6,673 bases of DNA. It comes from Acidobacteriota bacterium. Lineage in GTDB: Bacteria > Acidobacteriota > Vicinamibacteria > Vicinamibacterales > Vicinamibacteraceae. The notes under the pieces were generated by a model that saw only the letters and a program-made list of their open reading frames with translations, was not told where the DNA came from and searched no databases. Every line of letters starts with the position of its first letter. Position 1 is the first letter of the stretch. The stretch is taken from contig JACDAO010000088.1 in assembly GCA_013695405.1 (NCBI GenBank), forward strand, positions 1-6,673, written 5' to 3'. Shown piece after piece: positions 6,191 through 6,673 of the stretch. The translations under genes were made by a program, and so were the position numbers.

Positions 6191-6673
6191 TTACGCGATG
6201 ATCCCCATCTGGCGGCCGACACGGCCGAACGTGTCGAGGGCGAACTGGAGCTCGGCTCTGGTGTGGGCCGCCGAGACGATCGTCCGGACCCTGGCGCGAT
6301 CCTTCTTCACGGTCGGGAACGCGATGCCCTGGGCGAAGACCCCGGCGGCGAACAGCTGGTCGGAGAACTGCATGGCGCGCGCGCCGTCGCCGACGATCAC
6401 CGGGGTGATCGGGCTGGCGCTGGCGCCGGTGTCGAAGCCATGGGCGGTCAGGCCGGCCTTGAAGAAGCGGGTGTTCTCCCACAGCCGCTCAATCAGCGCC
6501 GGTTCCTCGAGCAGCAGGTCGAGCGCGGCCAGGCAGCTGGCGGTCACCGATGGCGGGTGCGAGGTCGAGAACAGGAACGGCCGCGCCCGGTGATACAGGA
6601 ACTCGATCAGCGCGCGGCTGCCGGCCACGTAGCCGCCGACCGCGCCGAACGCCTTCGAGAGGGTGCCGACCTG
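6191..6673 (-). CDS. kbl: Glycine C-acetyltransferase (2-amino-3-ketobutyrate CoA ligase), C-terminal part
   Basis: PLP-dependent alpha-oxoamine synthase that interconverts 2-amino-3-oxobutyrate plus CoA with glycine plus acetyl-CoA, the second step of threonine breakdown through threonine dehydrogenase. Only the last 160 residues of roughly 395 are present; the gene continues beyond the right edge with no start in view. The visible part begins QVGTLSKAFGAVGGYVAG, containing the PLP Schiff-base lysine (AAG at 6653-6655) in GTLSKAFG. It then shows RPFLFSTSHPPSV, SPITPVIVGD, FPTVKKDRARVRTIVSAAHT and the ending FGRVGRQMGIIA, which closely parallels the E. coli Kbl C-terminus as I recall it (FTRIGKQLGVIA). 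The related 8-amino-7-oxononanoate synthase (BioF) and 5-aminolevulinate synthase share the fold, but this ending favours Kbl. The partner tdh, often adjacent, would have to lie outside the window. The stop is TAA at 6191. Confidence 0.88.
   Translation of the reverse strand, partial: QVGTLSKAFGAVGGYVAGSRALIEFLYHRARPFLFSTSHPPSVTASCLAALDLLLEEPALIERLWENTRFFKAGLTAHGFDTGASASPITPVIVGDGARAMQFSDQLFAAGVFAQGIAFPTVKKDRARVRTIVSAAHTRAELQFALDTFGRVGRQMGIIA

Noticed and set aside
6148..6222. 25-residue N-terminal extension of the phosphatase from an upstream GTG at 6222
   Set aside because: It would overlap kbl by 32 bp, has no Shine-Dalgarno, and its sequence (MSAARWGSSRKRATVEGRAS) looks like a frame shadow of the Kbl end.

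Overview
The window is GC-rich bacterial DNA with every supported gene on the minus strand, so transcription runs from the right edge to the left. GC-rich third positions, a shortened NuoG, a large secreted M1-type peptidase with a long N-terminal extension, and palindromic intergenic repeats built on GGAC-TT-GTCC suggest an Acidobacteriota genome, perhaps class Vicinamibacteria. That placement is a judgement from protein style, not a measurement.

In transcription order: (1) the C-terminal 160 residues of a PLP-dependent glycine C-acetyltransferase (Kbl), cut by the right edge just upstream of its PLP lysine; (2) after 43 bp, a two-TM membrane-anchored PP2C/SpoIIE-type serine phosphatase with all catalytic aspartates; (3) after 17 bp, a 911-residue exported M1-family zinc metallopeptidase. 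The short gaps suggest these three are co-transcribed. They share no obvious pathway: threonine/glycine metabolism, stress or sigma-factor signalling, and extracytoplasmic proteolysis.

A 183-bp intergenic stretch follows. It holds two imperfect copies of a 25-nt REP-like palindrome in head-to-head orientation, with compensatory stem changes, next to four tandem 15-bp units that look like truncated copies of the same element. The last tandem unit runs into the peptidase gene and supplies its final codons and stop. Next is nuoG (complex I subunit G), which retains cysteines for all four expected Fe-S clusters, including N7, but has a strongly reduced molybdopterin-type domain. No other nuo gene lies beside it. 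At the left edge, after 91 bp, is the start of a further gene with a clear Shine-Dalgarno and signal peptide, encoding an unidentified secreted protein cut by the window edge.

I do not see a defence island, CRISPR array, tRNA or rRNA, transposase or biosynthetic cluster. The least ordinary features are the REP/tandem-repeat block and its intrusion into a gene end, the M1 peptidase without a recognisable GxMEN motif, and the isolated short nuoG. I found no convincing new multi-gene system.
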